Shown here one piece after another: positions 18,504 to 29,846 of a stretch of DNA of 64,000 bases. The notes beneath the pieces are model-generated. The model worked only from the letters and a program-made list of their open reading frames with translations. It made no database searches and was not told the DNA's origin. Each line of letters starts with the position of its first letter. Positions within the stretch are counted from its first letter, which is position 1. A program made the position numbers and the translations under genes. The stretch comes from Pilimelia terevasa (GTDB lineage Bacteria > Actinomycetota > Actinomycetes > Mycobacteriales > Micromonosporaceae), in contig NZ_BMQC01000001.1 of NCBI RefSeq assembly GCF_014647915.1, positions 549,914 to 613,913 of the forward strand, given 5' to 3'.

Positions 18504-20033
18504 TCAGGAGAGGGGGCCGACGGCGTTCTCGATCTGGGTACGCAGCTCCGGGGAGGTGACGACCGCGCGGGCGTGCTCCATCGCCGGGGCCAGGTACACG
18601 TCCGGCCCCGGCGTGCCGCCCACCGCGGCGATCGCCGCCTGCCCGGCCGGTGAGGGGACCAGCGGCGCGCGCAACTGGAGCCCGCGCACCCCGGCCAGCA
18701 GCTCCACGGCCAGGATGCTGGTCAGGTTGTCCAGGACCCGGCGCAGCTTCACGGCGGCCGCCCAGCCCATCGAGACGTGGTCCTCCTGCATCCCGGAGGT
18801 CGGCAGCGAGTCCACCGAGGCGGGCGAGGCGAGGCGGCGGTTCTCGGCGACGATGCCCGCGGCGGTGTACTGGGCGATCATCAGCCCGGAGTTGACGCCC
18901 GCGTCGGGGGACAGGAACGGCGGCAGGCCGCGGGAGCGGGTGACGTCCAGGAGCCGGTCGACCCGCCGCTCGGCGATCGCGCCCACCTCGGCGGCGGCGA
19001 TGGCGAGGAAGTCGGCGGCGAAGCCCAGCGGCGCGCCGTGGAAGTTGCCGGTCGACTCGACCCGCCCGTCGGGCAGCACCACCGGGTTGTCCACGACCGC
19101 GCGCAGCTCCCGCTCCGCGATCTGGGCGGCGAAGTCGCGCGTGTCGCGGGCCGCGCCGGCCACCTGCGCGGCGCACCGCATCGAGTACGCGTCCTGGACG
19201 GCATGCAGCGCGTCGTCGCGGTGGGAGTCCATCACGGCCGAGCCCTGGAGCAGCCGGTGGACGTTCGCCGCCGCGAGCGCCTGCCCCGGGTGGGGCCGGA
19301 TGGCGTGCAGCTCCGGCTGGAACGGGCGGTCCGAGCCGAGCATCGCCTCGATGGCCAGCGCGGTGGTGACGTCGGCCATGGTGAACAGGTGCGCCGCGTC
19401 GTGCAGGGCGAGCAGCAGCATCCCGAGCATGCCGTCGGTACCGTTGATCAGCGCCAGGCCCTCCTTCGCGGCCAGCGCCAGCGGCTTGAGGCCGGCGGCG
19501 GCCAGCGCCTGCCCGCCGTCCGTCCGCGACCCCGACGGCGAGCGCACCCAGCCCTCGCCCATCAGCACCAGCGCGCAGTGCGCCAGCGGCGCCAGGTCGC
19601 CGGAGGCGCCCAGCGAGCCGTGCTCCGGCACCCACGGCGTGATGTCGGCGTTGAGCAGGTCCACGAGGGACTGCGCGACCTCCGGCCGGACGCCCGAGCG
19701 GCCCAGCGCCAGCGAGCGGACCCGCAGCAGCAGCATCGCCCGGACGACCTCCCGCGGCATCGGCGCGCCCACCCCGGCGGCGTGCGAGCGGATCAGCGCG
19801 TGCTGCAGCTCCGAGCGTCGCTCGGGGGCGATCTGGGTGTTGGCGAGCGCGCCGAAGCCGGTGGAGACGCCGTACACCGGGCGGCCGTCCGCCTCGATCC
19901 GGTCCACGATCGCGCGGCTGGTGGCCATGGCGTCGCGGGCGTCGTCGTCGACGACGACGCGGGCGGTGCCGCGGGCCACGGCGCGGACGTCGTCGGGGGT
20001 GACCCCGCGGGCGGTGACGGTGACGGTGCTCAT
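18504..20033 (-). CDS. hutH: Histidine ammonia-lyase
   Basis: 509 aa. It deaminates histidine to urocanate, the first step of the pathway, using the autocatalytic MIO group formed from Ala143-Ser144-Gly145 in [13 protein letters not shown]. Tyr54 ([10 protein letters not shown]) and the ESTGNFHG segment are also in place. It is the last gene of the operon; its ATG overlaps the hutI stop (ATGA). Confidence 0.97.
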   Translation of the reverse strand: MSTVTVTARGVTPDDVRAVARGTARVVVDDDARDAMATSRAIVDRIEADGRPVYGVSTGFGALANTQIAPERRSELQHALIRSHAAGVGAPMPREVVRAMLLLRVRSLALGRSGVRPEVAQSLVDLLNADITPWVPEHGSLGASGDLAPLAHCALVLMGEGWVRSPSGSRTDGGQALAAAGLKPLALAAKEGLALINGTDGMLGMLLLALHDAAHLFTMADVTTALAIEAMLGSDRPFQPELHAIRPHPGQALAAANVHRLLQGSAVMDSHRDDALHAVQDAYSMRCAAQVAGAARDTRDFAAQIAERELRAVVDNPVVLPDGRVESTGNFHGAPLGFAADFLAIAAAEVGAIAERRVDRLLDVTRSRGLPPFLSPDAGVNSGLMIAQYTAAGIVAENRRLASPASVDSLPTSGMQEDHVSMGWAAAVKLRRVLDNLTSILAVELLAGVRGLQLRAPLVPSPAGQAAIAAVGGTPGPDVYLAPAMEHARAVVTSPELRTQIENAVGPLS

Positions 20034-21187
20034 GTCGGTTCTCCGGCTCGGATGACGTCGCGGATCAGGGGTACCCCCGGCCGGTAGGCCAGGTGCAGGT
20101 GGGACGGGGCGTCCAGGACGACCAGGTCGGCGCGCGCGCCGGGGCGGATCACGCCGACGTCGTCGCGGCGCAGCGCCCGCGCCCCGCCGGCCGTGGCGGA
20201 CCAGACCGCCTCCGCGGGGGTCAGGCCCATCTCGCGGACGGCGAGCGCCACGCAGAACGGCATGGACGAGGTGAACGACGAGCCGGGGTTGCAGTCGGTG
20301 GCCAGCGCGACGGTGACGCCCGCGTCCCACAGCCGGCGCCCGTCGGGGTACGGCGACCGGGTGGAGAACTCGGCCCCGGGCAGCAGCGTGGCCACCGTGG
20401 CGGAGCCGGCCAGCGCGTCCACGTCGGCGTCGGACAGGTGCGTGCAGTGGTCGGCGCTGGCGGCGCCGAGGTCGACGGCGAGCTGGACGCCCGGTCCCGG
20501 CCCGAGCTGGTTGGCGTGCACCCGCAGCCCGAGCCCGGCGGCGCGGCCGGCGGTGAGTACGGCGCGGGACTGGTCGGCGTCGAACGCGCCGCGGTCGCAG
20601 AACACGTCGACCCAGGCGGCGTACGCGCGGGCGGCGTCCATCATCTCGCCGCAGACCAGCGCGGTGTACGCGTCGGCGTCGGCGCCGGCCGGCACCACGT
20701 GGGCGCCGAGGAACGTCACCTCGTCGGTGAAGCCGGCCGCCACGCGCAGGGACCGGCGCTCGTCGGCGACGGTCAGGCCGTACCCGCTCTTGATCTCAAT
20801 GGTCGTCGTGCCCTGGCGCAGCGCCTCGCCGACCAGGCGGGCGGTGTGCGCGCGCAGGGCGTCGTCGTCGGCGGCGCGGGTCGCCTCGACGGTCGTGCGG
20901 ATGCCCCCGCCGGTGTACCGCTGCCCGGCCATCCGCGCCGCGAACTCGGCCGCCCGGTCTCCGGCGAACACGAGGTGCGCGTGGCTGTCGACGAACCCGG
21001 GCAGGACGGCGCCGCCGCCCGCGTCGAGGTACCGGTCGGCGGCCGGGGCGTCCCCGCTGTGCCCGACCCAGACGATCTCGGTGTCCGCCACGACGACCGC
21101 CGCGTCGGTCCGCAGGCCCAGCGGGCCGTCGCCGCGCCGCGGGTCGCAGGTGACCAGTTCGCCGCAGTTGTCGATGAGCAGGCTCAC
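20030..21187 (-). CDS. hutI: Imidazolonepropionase
   Basis: 385 aa amidohydrolase-fold enzyme that opens imidazolonepropionate to formimidoylglutamate, the third step. Metal ligands are in [17 protein letters not shown], and ATDCNPGSS; the EIKSGYGL loop is typical of HutI. GTG 21187 overlaps the hutF stop, so translation is coupled. Confidence 0.95.
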   Translation of the reverse strand: MSLLIDNCGELVTCDPRRGDGPLGLRTDAAVVVADTEIVWVGHSGDAPAADRYLDAGGGAVLPGFVDSHAHLVFAGDRAAEFAARMAGQRYTGGGIRTTVEATRAADDDALRAHTARLVGEALRQGTTTIEIKSGYGLTVADERRSLRVAAGFTDEVTFLGAHVVPAGADADAYTALVCGEMMDAARAYAAWVDVFCDRGAFDADQSRAVLTAGRAAGLGLRVHANQLGPGPGVQLAVDLGAASADHCTHLSDADVDALAGSATVATLLPGAEFSTRSPYPDGRRLWDAGVTVALATDCNPGSSFTSSMPFCVALAVREMGLTPAEAVWSATAGGARALRRDDVGVIRPGARADLVVLDAPSHLHLAYRPGVPLIRDVIRAGEPT

Positions 21188-22536
21188 GCGGTACCCCCGG
21201 TCCACTGCGCGGCGAGGGCGGCGGACAGGCCGGCCCGGTCCAGCAGGCGGCCGTCGCAGACGGTCGCGGTGACGTCGGCGGCGGTGGCCGCGGCCAGGAT
21301 CGCGGCCGGGTCGACCCCGGCCGTGCGGGGGGAGTCGAGGCGGACGGCCACCAGGTCGGCGCGCCGGCCGGCGGCGATCGCGCCCGCGTCGGGCCAGCCG
21401 CACGCGGCGTGGCCCGCGGTGGCGGCCGCGAGCAGCGCGGCCGGGTCGAAGTGGCCGCGCCGCCCGGTGGCGAGCCGCTCGTGCTCCTCGACGCCGCGGG
21501 CCTCGGCGAACAGGTCGAGGACCGTGTGCGAGTCGGAGCCGAGGCTGAGGGTCGCCCCGGCGTCGGCGAGCGCCCGGCCGGGGCCGATGCCGTCGGCGAG
21601 TTCCCGCTCGGTGGTGGGGCACAGGCACACGCCGGTGCGGCTAGCGCCGAGCAGCGCGACGTCGGCCGGGGTGAGGTGCGTGGCGTGGACGGCGGTGGTG
21701 TCGGGTCCGAGGAGCCCGTGCGCGTCCAGCAGCGCGGCGGGGGTGCGGCCGTGCGCGGCCAGGCACGCCTCGTTCTCGGCCGGCTGCTCGGACAGGTGTA
21801 CGTGCAGCGGGCCGCCCGGTACCGCGGCGGCGACCTCGGGCAGCAGCGCCGCCGGTACCGCCCGCACCGAGTGCACGGCCGCCGCCCGGCGCGCGTGCGC
21901 GGGGGCCGGCGCGGCGGCCCGCTGCCGCCACCCGTCCAGCCCGCCGCCGCGGAAGCGGCGCTGGACCCCGGTCAGCGGGGCGCCGTCCACGCCGGCCGTC
22001 AGGTAGAGGGTGTCGAGCAGCGTGATGCGGATGCCGACCCGCCGGGCGGCCTCGACCAGCGCGTCGCCCATGGCGCCCGGCGCGCCGTACGGGCGGCCGT
22101 CGGGGTCGTCGTGCAGGTAGTGGAACTCGCCGACGCAGGTGATGCCGGCCAGCGCCATCTCGGCGTAGACGGCGGTGGCCAGCCGCAGGTAGCGGTCGGG
22201 GTCCAGGTCGGCGGCGACGGCGTACATCGCGGTGCGCCAGGACCAGAAGTCGCCGCCGACGTGGGCGGTGCGGCCGCGCAGCGCCCGGTGGAAGGCGTGC
22301 GAGTGCGCGTTGGCCAGCCCGGGCAGGACGACCCCGTCCAGCCGGACGGCCCCCGGGGGCGGCGTCGCGCCGGGGGTGACGGCGGTGATCCGGCCCGCCG
22401 CCACCTCGACGAGCACGTCGCGGGCGAGCCCGCCCGGCAGGTGCGCGTACGGCGCGACGTACGCGGTCGCCCCGATCTCGGTACCGCGCGACCGGGCGCC
22501 GCCCCCGTCAGCCCCGCTCGCGTCAGTGCCGCTCAC
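21184..22536 (-). CDS. hutF: Formimidoylglutamate deiminase
   Basis: 450 aa amidohydrolase-superfamily enzyme that releases ammonia from formimidoylglutamate to give N-formylglutamate. Metal and catalytic motifs are [37 protein letters not shown] and [12 protein letters not shown]. The presence of HutF means the operon uses the two-step route (deiminase then deformylase) rather than the one-step HutG formiminoglutamase. The first 15 or so residues are low complexity, so the start could be slightly downstream. Confidence 0.93.
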   Translation of the reverse strand: MSGTDASGADGGGARSRGTEIGATAYVAPYAHLPGGLARDVLVEVAAGRITAVTPGATPPPGAVRLDGVVLPGLANAHSHAFHRALRGRTAHVGGDFWSWRTAMYAVAADLDPDRYLRLATAVYAEMALAGITCVGEFHYLHDDPDGRPYGAPGAMGDALVEAARRVGIRITLLDTLYLTAGVDGAPLTGVQRRFRGGGLDGWRQRAAAPAPAHARRAAAVHSVRAVPAALLPEVAAAVPGGPLHVHLSEQPAENEACLAAHGRTPAALLDAHGLLGPDTTAVHATHLTPADVALLGASRTGVCLCPTTERELADGIGPGRALADAGATLSLGSDSHTVLDLFAEARGVEEHERLATGRRGHFDPAALLAAATAGHAACGWPDAGAIAAGRRADLVAVRLDSPRTAGVDPAAILAAATAADVTATVCDGRLLDRAGLSAALAAQWTGGTA

Positions 22537-23713
22537 GTCAGCCCCGCCAGGACGCTGGCCAGCGCGTCCACGCCGGCGACGCAGTCGGCGTCGTCGGCGT
22601 GCTCGGCCGGCGAGTGCGACACCCCGGTGTGGTTGCGGACGAACAGCATGGCGGTCGGCAGGTGCGCGGACAGCACCCCGGCGTCGTGGCCGGCGGCGGT
22701 GGGCAGCAGCGGCGCCCCGTCCAGCAGCGCGGCCAGCCGGGCGGCCAGCGCCGGGTCGAAGCCGACCTCGGCGGTGACCGACTCGGCCGCCCACCCGACC
22801 TCGGTACCGTCGCGGACCGCCCGCTCGGCGACCTGCGCCGTCAGGCCCTCCACCAGGGCGGTCAGCGTGGCGGTGTCGGCGGCGCGGGCGTCCAGCCAGG
22901 CGGTGACCCGCTCGGGGATGGCGTTGGTGGCGTTCGGGCGGACCTGGACCCGGCCGACCGTGGCGCGGGCCGCGCGCAGCCGGGCCTGCTTGTTGGCGGC
23001 CAGCACCAGGAACGCGGCGGTCAGCATCGGGTCGCGCCGGTCGGCCATCGCGGTCGTGCCGGCGTGGTTGGGCTCCCCGGTCAGCGTGACCCGCCACCGG
23101 CCGTGCGGCCAGATCGCCGTGCCCACGCCCACGGCGGCGCCCACCTCGGCCAGGCCCCGGCCCTGCTCGACGTGCAGCTCGACGGCCGTGCCGAAGCGGG
23201 CCAGCAGGTCGGGCCGCGCGCCCGCCGGCGCGCCGCCGTGCGCCTGCGCGAAGCTCACCCCGTCGGCGTCGCGCAGGGCGCCGGCCGCGTCGGCGTCGAC
23301 CGCGCCGGTGAGCAGCCGCGAACCCAGGCAGGGCACCCCGAACCGCGCCCCCTCCTCCTCCACGAACGCCGCGACCGCGACCGGCCGCGCGGGCCGGTGC
23401 CCGCGCGCGCGCAGGGCGTCCACGGCGAGGAAGGCGCTGACGATCCCCAGCGGCCCGTCGTACGCGCCGCCGTGGGGTACGGAGTCGAAGTGGCTGCCGG
23501 TCAGGACGGCGTCCCCGGCGGCCGGGTCGCCCCACCAGGCGAACAGGTTGCCGTTGCCGTCGGCCTCCACCGGCAGGTCCCGCGCCGCGGCCTGGGCGGC
23601 GAACCAGTCCCGGCACGCCCGCTCGGCCGGCGAGTACGCGTACCGCAGGTAGCCGCCCGTGCCCCGGTCCCGGCCCAGCGTCGCCAACTCGTCCCAGAGC
23701 GCGCGGAACGCCG

Positions 23714-23717
<4 letters not shown>
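22533..23717 (-). CDS. M20-family amidohydrolase (allantoate amidohydrolase / N-carbamoylase type)
   Basis: 394 aa with the binuclear-metal motifs [35 protein letters not shown] and, near the end, HDAGVLS and HSPAEHAD. The family hydrolyses allantoate, N-carbamoyl amino acids and similar amides. It sits where an N-formylglutamate deformylase is needed between hutU and hutF, with stop-start overlaps on both sides, so I infer that it acts on N-formylglutamate; an unrelated ureide role is the alternative. Confidence 0.88.
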
Positions 23718-25360
<1,643 letters not shown>

Positions 25361-25369
25361 GCTCACTCC

Positions 25370-26197
25370 TCAGTCGACGAAGATGCCGCGTCGGTCCGCC
25401 GACGCGTCGAACGCTTCCAGCCGCCGCTGCGCCCCGGTGCCCCCCGCGTCGCAGACGGCCTGTAGCAGCACCATCGTCAACGCCAGCGGCGCGGCGTGCA
25501 GGTCGAACACCAGATCCGTACCCACGGGCGCGACCAGCGTGAGGTCGGCGTGGGCGGCGGCCGGCGCCACCGGCGAGTCGGTGACCAGGACGACCCGCAG
25601 GCCGGCCGCCCGCGCGACCGCCAGGGCGTCCACGGCCTCGCGCGGGTACCGCGGCAGCACCACCGCGAGCAGTGCCGCGGCCCCGGCCGCCCGGCCCTGC
25701 TCCAGGGCGTCGGCGAGCTGGCTGCCGCCGTGGTCGAGTACCCGGACGTCCGGGTGTACCTTGCGCCCGAAGTGCCCGACGTACGCGGCCAGCGGCGCCG
25801 CGGTGCGCAGCCCGAGGACCAGTAGCGGCGACGACCCGGCCAGCAGCGCGGCGGCGGCGGCGACGGCGCCGGGGTCGGCGAGCGCGTCGGCGAGCCGGTC
25901 CAGGTTCGCCCGCTCGGCGCGCACGGCCGCCTGCCAGGGGTGCTCGTCGCCCGCGGCGGCCGGCGGCGCGGCGGCGAGGTCGCGCAGGCGGCGCCGCAGC
26001 GCCGGGTAGCCGTCGAGGCCGAGCGCGACCGCGAACCGGGTGACCGAGGGCTGGCTGACGCCCGCGGCCTCGGCGAGTTCGGCGGCCGACAGGAAGGCCG
26101 AGCCCGCCGGGCGGGCGGCGAGGACGTGCGCGATCCGCCGCTGGGCCGGCGTGAGCCGCACGCCCCGCCACAGCACGTTGATCTCGTCCTCATTCAC
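25370..26197 (-). CDS. MurR/RpiR-family transcriptional regulator, likely hut repressor
   Basis: 275 aa. Residues 10-75 form the RpiR helix-turn-helix (TPAQRRIAHVL, then FLSAAELAEAAGVSQPSVTRFAVALGLDGY), and residues 120-240 form a SIS domain (LLVLGLRTAAPLAAYVGHFGRKV, VLVTDSPVAPAA) that usually binds a phosphosugar or other ligand. It heads the hut operon. GTG 26197 lies 6 nt after a TAGAGT -10 box, and a palindrome sits just upstream of that box, so autoregulation of the whole operon is likely. The inducer could be urocanate, by analogy with HutC, but this is inference. Confidence 0.9.
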   Translation of the reverse strand: MNEDEINVLWRGVRLTPAQRRIAHVLAARPAGSAFLSAAELAEAAGVSQPSVTRFAVALGLDGYPALRRRLRDLAAAPPAAAGDEHPWQAAVRAERANLDRLADALADPGAVAAAAALLAGSSPLLVLGLRTAAPLAAYVGHFGRKVHPDVRVLDHGGSQLADALEQGRAAGAAALLAVVLPRYPREAVDALAVARAAGLRVVLVTDSPVAPAAAHADLTLVAPVGTDLVFDLHAAPLALTMVLLQAVCDAGGTGAQRRLEAFDASADRRGIFVD

Positions 26198-26203
26198 GCC
26201 GGT

Positions 26204-26209
26204 ACTCTA
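26204..26209 (-). promoter_or_regulatory. -10 box TAGAGT of the hut operon
   Basis: On the minus strand TAGAGT ends 6 nt before GTG 26197, a leaderless arrangement for the regulator gene. Confidence 0.5.
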
Positions 26210-26213
26210 TGCA

Positions 26214-26225
26214 TGAAAACTTTCA
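26214..26225. promoter_or_regulatory. Predicted RpiR operator of the hut operon
   Basis: TGAAA-AC-TTTCA is a perfect palindrome in an otherwise GC-rich region. It occupies the spacer between -35 and -10 of the hut promoter. RpiR-family regulators commonly recognise palindromes with GAAA/TTTC half sites, so repression by the adjacent regulator is likely. Confidence 0.6.
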
Positions 26226-26243
26226 GAACACAACGACGACGGT

Positions 26244-26567
26244 TCAGGGCAAGCCGAGCACCAGCTTCAACGCCCGGTCGATAGCGATCATCTCCGGGCC
26301 GTGGGCTGGAAGGTGTCCGACCTGTTCGCCGAGCCGGGACCGGTCGACCGCCATCGCCTGCTCCGCCAACACCCGGGTGTCGCCGTCACCCCAGTCGATC
26401 AGGGGCCGGTGTGCCGAGGCCGCCGCGCTGGCCGAGGTCGGGCACACGATGCAGGTCGACAGGCCCGACAGAGCCGTGGCCTGCACCACGATGGCGTACC
26501 GTTCGCCCCGCTGCTCCCGGCCGACCGCGTCGCGGGGGCGTCTGACCTGGTGGACGTCACCACGCAC
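26244..26567 (-). CDS. MazF/PemK-family endoribonuclease toxin
   Basis: 107 aa with the MazF landmarks: start RGDVHQVRRP, EQRGERYAIVVQATALS (the conserved arginine and dimer strand), CIVCPTS, AEQAMAVDRSRLGEQVGHL and a final helix IDRALKLVLGL. It would cleave mRNA. The GTG start lies inside the end of the upstream gene (11-nt overlap), so production is coupled to its partner. Confidence 0.85.
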   Translation of the reverse strand: MRGDVHQVRRPRDAVGREQRGERYAIVVQATALSGLSTCIVCPTSASAAASAHRPLIDWGDGDTRVLAEQAMAVDRSRLGEQVGHLPAHGPEMIAIDRALKLVLGLP

Positions 26568-27087
26568 GCAGCGACTCCATGTCGTGCTGTACCGCCTCGA
26601 CCTCGGCCCGGTCGACCGGGTCGGCGGACAACTGCTTCGCGTCGGCACGCAGTTGTTCCGGGTCGGCGTCCAGCGTGGCGAAGGCGGATCGGAAGGCATC
26701 CAGGTGCCTCTCGTCCATCACGAAGCCGGACGTGCGTTGGTACGAGGTCGCGGCGGAGTCGTACTGTGCGACGACCGGTGCCGGCATCCCCTCGGGCAGC
26801 CATCCGGCACGCACGCCCCGGGTGATCGCCTTCGTGATCGATCCGGTCTGTCCGCGCAGCGTCCCGCCGTCCTCGCCCCGCAGTACCGCCGCCGAGCACG
26901 AACCGCCGCGGTCGACGACCTCCCGCAGGATCAACCGCGCCCGGTACGGCAAATCGCGCAGCAGGGACACCGCCCGCCCCGGTGTCCACTCGTGGGTCAC
27001 CTGCGCTGCGGTCACCCCGCGGTCGGCGAGCATCTGGAACAGCTCCCGGCCGAGTTCGTCGGATACGTCTTCCAGCACAATCCGCAC
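26557..27087 (-). CDS. Probable MazF partner (antitoxin-like), unusually large
   Basis: About 176 aa from GTG 27087, which follows AAGGAAGG at 7 nt; GTG 27123 would add 12 residues. I recognise no named family. The N-terminal 110 residues alternate charged and hydrophobic helices (LGRELFQMLADRGVTAAQVTHEW, YRARLILREVVDRGG) and could form a winged-helix-like DNA-binding unit; the C-terminal 60 residues are acidic and helical (DERHLDAFRSAFATLDADPEQLRADAKQL), as expected for toxin neutralisation. Typical MazE partners are under 100 aa. Confidence 0.75.
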   Translation of the reverse strand: MRIVLEDVSDELGRELFQMLADRGVTAAQVTHEWTPGRAVSLLRDLPYRARLILREVVDRGGSCSAAVLRGEDGGTLRGQTGSITKAITRGVRAGWLPEGMPAPVVAQYDSAATSYQRTSGFVMDERHLDAFRSAFATLDADPEQLRADAKQLSADPVDRAEVEAVQHDMESLRAW

Positions 27088-27111
27088 CGGATCACCTTCC
27101 TTCAAAGACCT

Positions 27112-27122
27112 TGCTTTAAGCA
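27112..27122. promoter_or_regulatory. Palindrome at the toxin-antitoxin transcription start
   Basis: TGCTTTAAGCA is a perfect 11-nt palindrome located at the expected transcription start. A further 7-bp inverted repeat, AGACCCG (27128-27134) with CGGGTCT (27155-27161), brackets the promoter. Either could be the autoregulatory operator. Confidence 0.45.
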
Positions 27123-27124
27123 CT

Positions 27125-27154
27125 ATTAGACCCGCGAAAACTCATCTTAGTCAA
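27125..27154 (-). promoter_or_regulatory. Promoter of the MazF-type pair
   Basis: On the minus strand TTGACT (27154-27149) and TCTAAT (27130-27125) are 18 nt apart, the best sigma-70-like promoter in the window. Confidence 0.65.
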
Positions 27155-27235
27155 CGGGTCTGTCCAAGGATCAGTTAAAGATTCACGGCCGGGAGGGTGG
27201 CCGACCCCCGGCACGGCCGTGCGACGATCGGGGGC

Positions 27236-28039
27236 GTGCGGCTGGCGGAGATTTACACGTACCCGATCAAGGGCGGCTACCGGCGCGCCCAGGCCGAGGC
27301 GGTCGTCGAGCCGTGGGGCCTGGCCGGCGACCGCCGCTGGCTGGTCACCGACCCCGGCGGGCGGTTCCTCAGCCAGCGGCAGGACCCGGCGATGGCGCTG
27401 GTCCGCCCGGAGGCCGACCCCGAGGGACTGCTCCTGCGCGCGCCGGGCCAGCCCGACCTGCGGGTGCCCGTACCGCGCGGCGCCGCGGACAGCCAGGTCA
27501 CGGTCTGGCAGTCGACCGTCGCGGCCACCCCGGCCGGCCCGGACGCCGACGCCTGGCTGGGCGGCGTCCTCGGCCGGCCCGTCCGGCTGGCCTACGGCGA
27601 CGACCCCACCCGGCGCCCGGTGAAGCCCGCCCACTCCCGGCCCGGCGACGTCGTCAGCTTCGCCGACAGTTGCCCGGTGACCGTGGCCAACGCCGCGTCC
27701 CTCGACGCGCTCAACGCCTGGCTGACCGGTGCCGGCCAGGACCCCGTGCCGGTGACCCGGTTCCGGCCCAACCTGGTCGTGGCGGACGCCCCCGCCTGGG
27801 CCGAGGACGGGTGGGTCGGCCGCCGCCTCGCCGTCGGGTCGGCGGTGTTCCGGGCGGTCAAGCCCGCCGGCCGCTGCCTGGTCGTCGACACCGACCAGGA
27901 GACGGGCGTGCGGCGCGGCGGTGTCCTCAGGACCCTCGCCGGCCGGCGGACCAGGGACCGGGAGATCCTGTTCGCGGTCCACCTGATCCCCGACGGGCCG
28001 GGCCGGGTGGCCGTCGGGGACCGGGTCACGGTGCGCTGA
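27236..28039 (+). CDS. MOSC domain-containing protein
   Basis: 267 aa. The N-terminal beta-barrel part (IYTYPIKGGYRRAQAEAVVEPWGLAGDRRWLV) and the C-terminal MOSC domain (PVTVANAASLDALNAWL, RFRPNLVVADAPAWAEDGW, AVKPAGRCLVVDTDQETG, with the conserved Cys in GRCLVVD) match molybdenum-cofactor sulfurase C-terminal-like proteins such as YcbX/mARC relatives. It probably binds Mo cofactor and takes part in a reductase of unknown substrate. GTG 27236 starts the domain directly. Confidence 0.9.
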   Translation: MRLAEIYTYPIKGGYRRAQAEAVVEPWGLAGDRRWLVTDPGGRFLSQRQDPAMALVRPEADPEGLLLRAPGQPDLRVPVPRGAADSQVTVWQSTVAATPAGPDADAWLGGVLGRPVRLAYGDDPTRRPVKPAHSRPGDVVSFADSCPVTVANAASLDALNAWLTGAGQDPVPVTRFRPNLVVADAPAWAEDGWVGRRLAVGSAVFRAVKPAGRCLVVDTDQETGVRRGGVLRTLAGRRTRDREILFAVHLIPDGPGRVAVGDRVTVR

Positions 28040-29846
28040 CCGCGGGCTCCTCCCGCCACCGGCCCAGCAGGTCGCGGTAGAGCGGCGAGCGGGCGGCGAC
28101 CTCGGCGGGGGTGCCGACGACCGCGGTGACGCCGTCGAGTACCAGCACCCGCCCGGCGCGCAGGGCCGAGCTGACCCGGTGCGCCACGACCACCACGGCG
28201 CCCGGCCGGGCCGCGAACGCCTCCTCCGCCCGCCGCTCCGCCGCCGCGTCCAGGTGCGAGGTCGCCTCGTCGAGGACGGCCAGGCCGGCGGGGGACAGGT
28301 ACGCCCGGGTCAGCGCGACGAGCTGCCGCTCGCCGAGGGACAGCGCGGCCGGCGTGACGGTGGCGCGCAGTCCGCCGAGCCGCTCCAGCAGGGGCAGCGC
28401 GCCGACAGCGGCCGCGGCCGCGGCCACCTCGTCCGCCGTGGCGGCCGGGCGCAGGTAGGTGAGGTTGGCGCCCAGCGAGCCGGCGAAGACGTACGCCTCC
28501 TGCGGGATGAGCACCCGCCGCGCGGCGAGGTCGGCGGGGTGCAGGGAGCCGACCGGGAGGCCGCCCAGCCGTACGGTGCCGACGACGGGGCGCAGCAGGC
28601 CGCAGACGAGCCCGGCCAGGGTGGACTTGCCGATGCCGCTGGGGCCGACGACGACGAGGTGGTCGCCCCGGGCGACCGTGAGGTGCAGGTCGCGCAGCAC
28701 CGGCGCCGCGCCCGGCCCGTAGGCGAAGGTGAGCCCGTCCACGGTGAGGTGGCTCGGGTCGGCCGCCGGGGGCAGGCGGGTCGCGCGCGTGGCGGCGGCC
28801 CGCCCGCGGGCGCCGCCGGCCGGCCGCGGGACGCTGGGCACACCGGGCGGGGGCAGACCGGGCGGGGGCGAGCCGGGCCGGGGCGGACCGGGCGGAGGCG
28901 CACCGGGCGGGGGCGCACCGGCGTCGAGGAGCCGGCCGACCGTGACGACGTACCGCAGCCCGGCGCCGCCGACGCCGCTGACGAGCTGCGCCAGCGCCGG
29001 CTGCAGTGCGGCGACGACGTAGGTGAGCCCGCCCAGCAGCGCTCCGGCGCTGAGCCCGTCCGCGGCGAGGCGGGGGCTGGCGGCCAGCAGGGCCACCAGC
29101 GGACCCCAGCCGCCCACGGCCTGGCAGCCGGTCCGCAGCGCCGCGACGCGGGCGAGGGCGCGCTCGGCGGCGGCCTGCGCCGCGGCCGGCTCGGCCACCA
29201 GGTCGGCGGCGAACGGGCGGGCGCCGTGCGCGGCGACGTCGCGCGCCCCGTCCAGGACCGCCCCCGCGCGGGCGGCGAGCGCCTCGTCGGCCGCCACGTA
29301 CGCCCGCTGCCGCGCGGCGGCCATCGGCAGCGTGCCGGCGAACAGCGCGAGTCCGACCAGGAACGGCGGCAGGACCAGCGCCGCGGCGGCCGGGGACAGG
29401 GCGAACAGGCCGACCGCCGCGCCGACGACGCTCACGACGAACCCGCGGACCACCATGATCAGTCCGCCGTAGGTGTCGCGGGCGATCTCGACCTGGTGGG
29501 TCAGGCGGGCGACCGCGCCGTCGTCGCGGTCGCCCCGCACCGCGCGGGCCAGAGCGCCGTCAACGACCCGGCCGACCAGGTCGTCGCGGAAGGGCTCCAC
29601 GAGGTCGCCGAGGCGGTGGTACACCTGGCGGGCGCCCCGGGCGCCGACGGCCGCGGCCAGCAGCAGCACGGCCAGCCAGGTGAGCCCGACCAGCGGCCGG
29701 CCGCGCAGGAAGCCGTCGTCCAGGGACCGGGCCACGGCCGCCCCGGAGACGGCGGCGGGCAGCATCTCGGGCAGGGACCAGCCGGCCAGGCCGCGCAGCG
29801 CCCGCCGGTCGAGCCGGCCGACACCGAACCGCAGCTCCCGCTTCAC
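28026..29846 (-). CDS. ramB: ABC transporter, fused permease-ATPase (RamB-type lanthipeptide exporter half)
   Basis: 606 aa. Residues 1-300 hold a six-helix permease; a proline-rich linker (repeats of PPPG, about residues 320-375) precedes the ATPase domain with Walker A GPSGIGKST, the degenerate signature LSLGERQL, Walker B LAVLDEATSHLD and switch histidine VAHR. With the upstream partner it should form a heterodimeric exporter for the SapB-like peptide. GTG 29846 overlaps the stop of ramA. The long linker is unusual for this family. The end overlaps the convergent MOSC gene by 14 nt. Confidence 0.85.
   Translation of the reverse strand: MKRELRFGVGRLDRRALRGLAGWSLPEMLPAAVSGAAVARSLDDGFLRGRPLVGLTWLAVLLLAAAVGARGARQVYHRLGDLVEPFRDDLVGRVVDGALARAVRGDRDDGAVARLTHQVEIARDTYGGLIMVVRGFVVSVVGAAVGLFALSPAAAALVLPPFLVGLALFAGTLPMAAARQRAYVAADEALAARAGAVLDGARDVAAHGARPFAADLVAEPAAAQAAAERALARVAALRTGCQAVGGWGPLVALLAASPRLAADGLSAGALLGGLTYVVAALQPALAQLVSGVGGAGLRYVVTVGRLLDAGAPPPGAPPPGPPRPGSPPPGLPPPGVPSVPRPAGGARGRAAATRATRLPPAADPSHLTVDGLTFAYGPGAAPVLRDLHLTVARGDHLVVVGPSGIGKSTLAGLVCGLLRPVVGTVRLGGLPVGSLHPADLAARRVLIPQEAYVFAGSLGANLTYLRPAATADEVAAAAAAVGALPLLERLGGLRATVTPAALSLGERQLVALTRAYLSPAGLAVLDEATSHLDAAAERRAEEAFAARPGAVVVVAHRVSSALRAGRVLVLDGVTAVVGTPAEVAARSPLYRDLLGRWREEPAVSAP

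Noticed and set aside
28840..28925. GC-rich short repeats considered as a non-coding repeat array
   Set aside because: They encode the proline-rich linker of the RamB-type transporter in frame.
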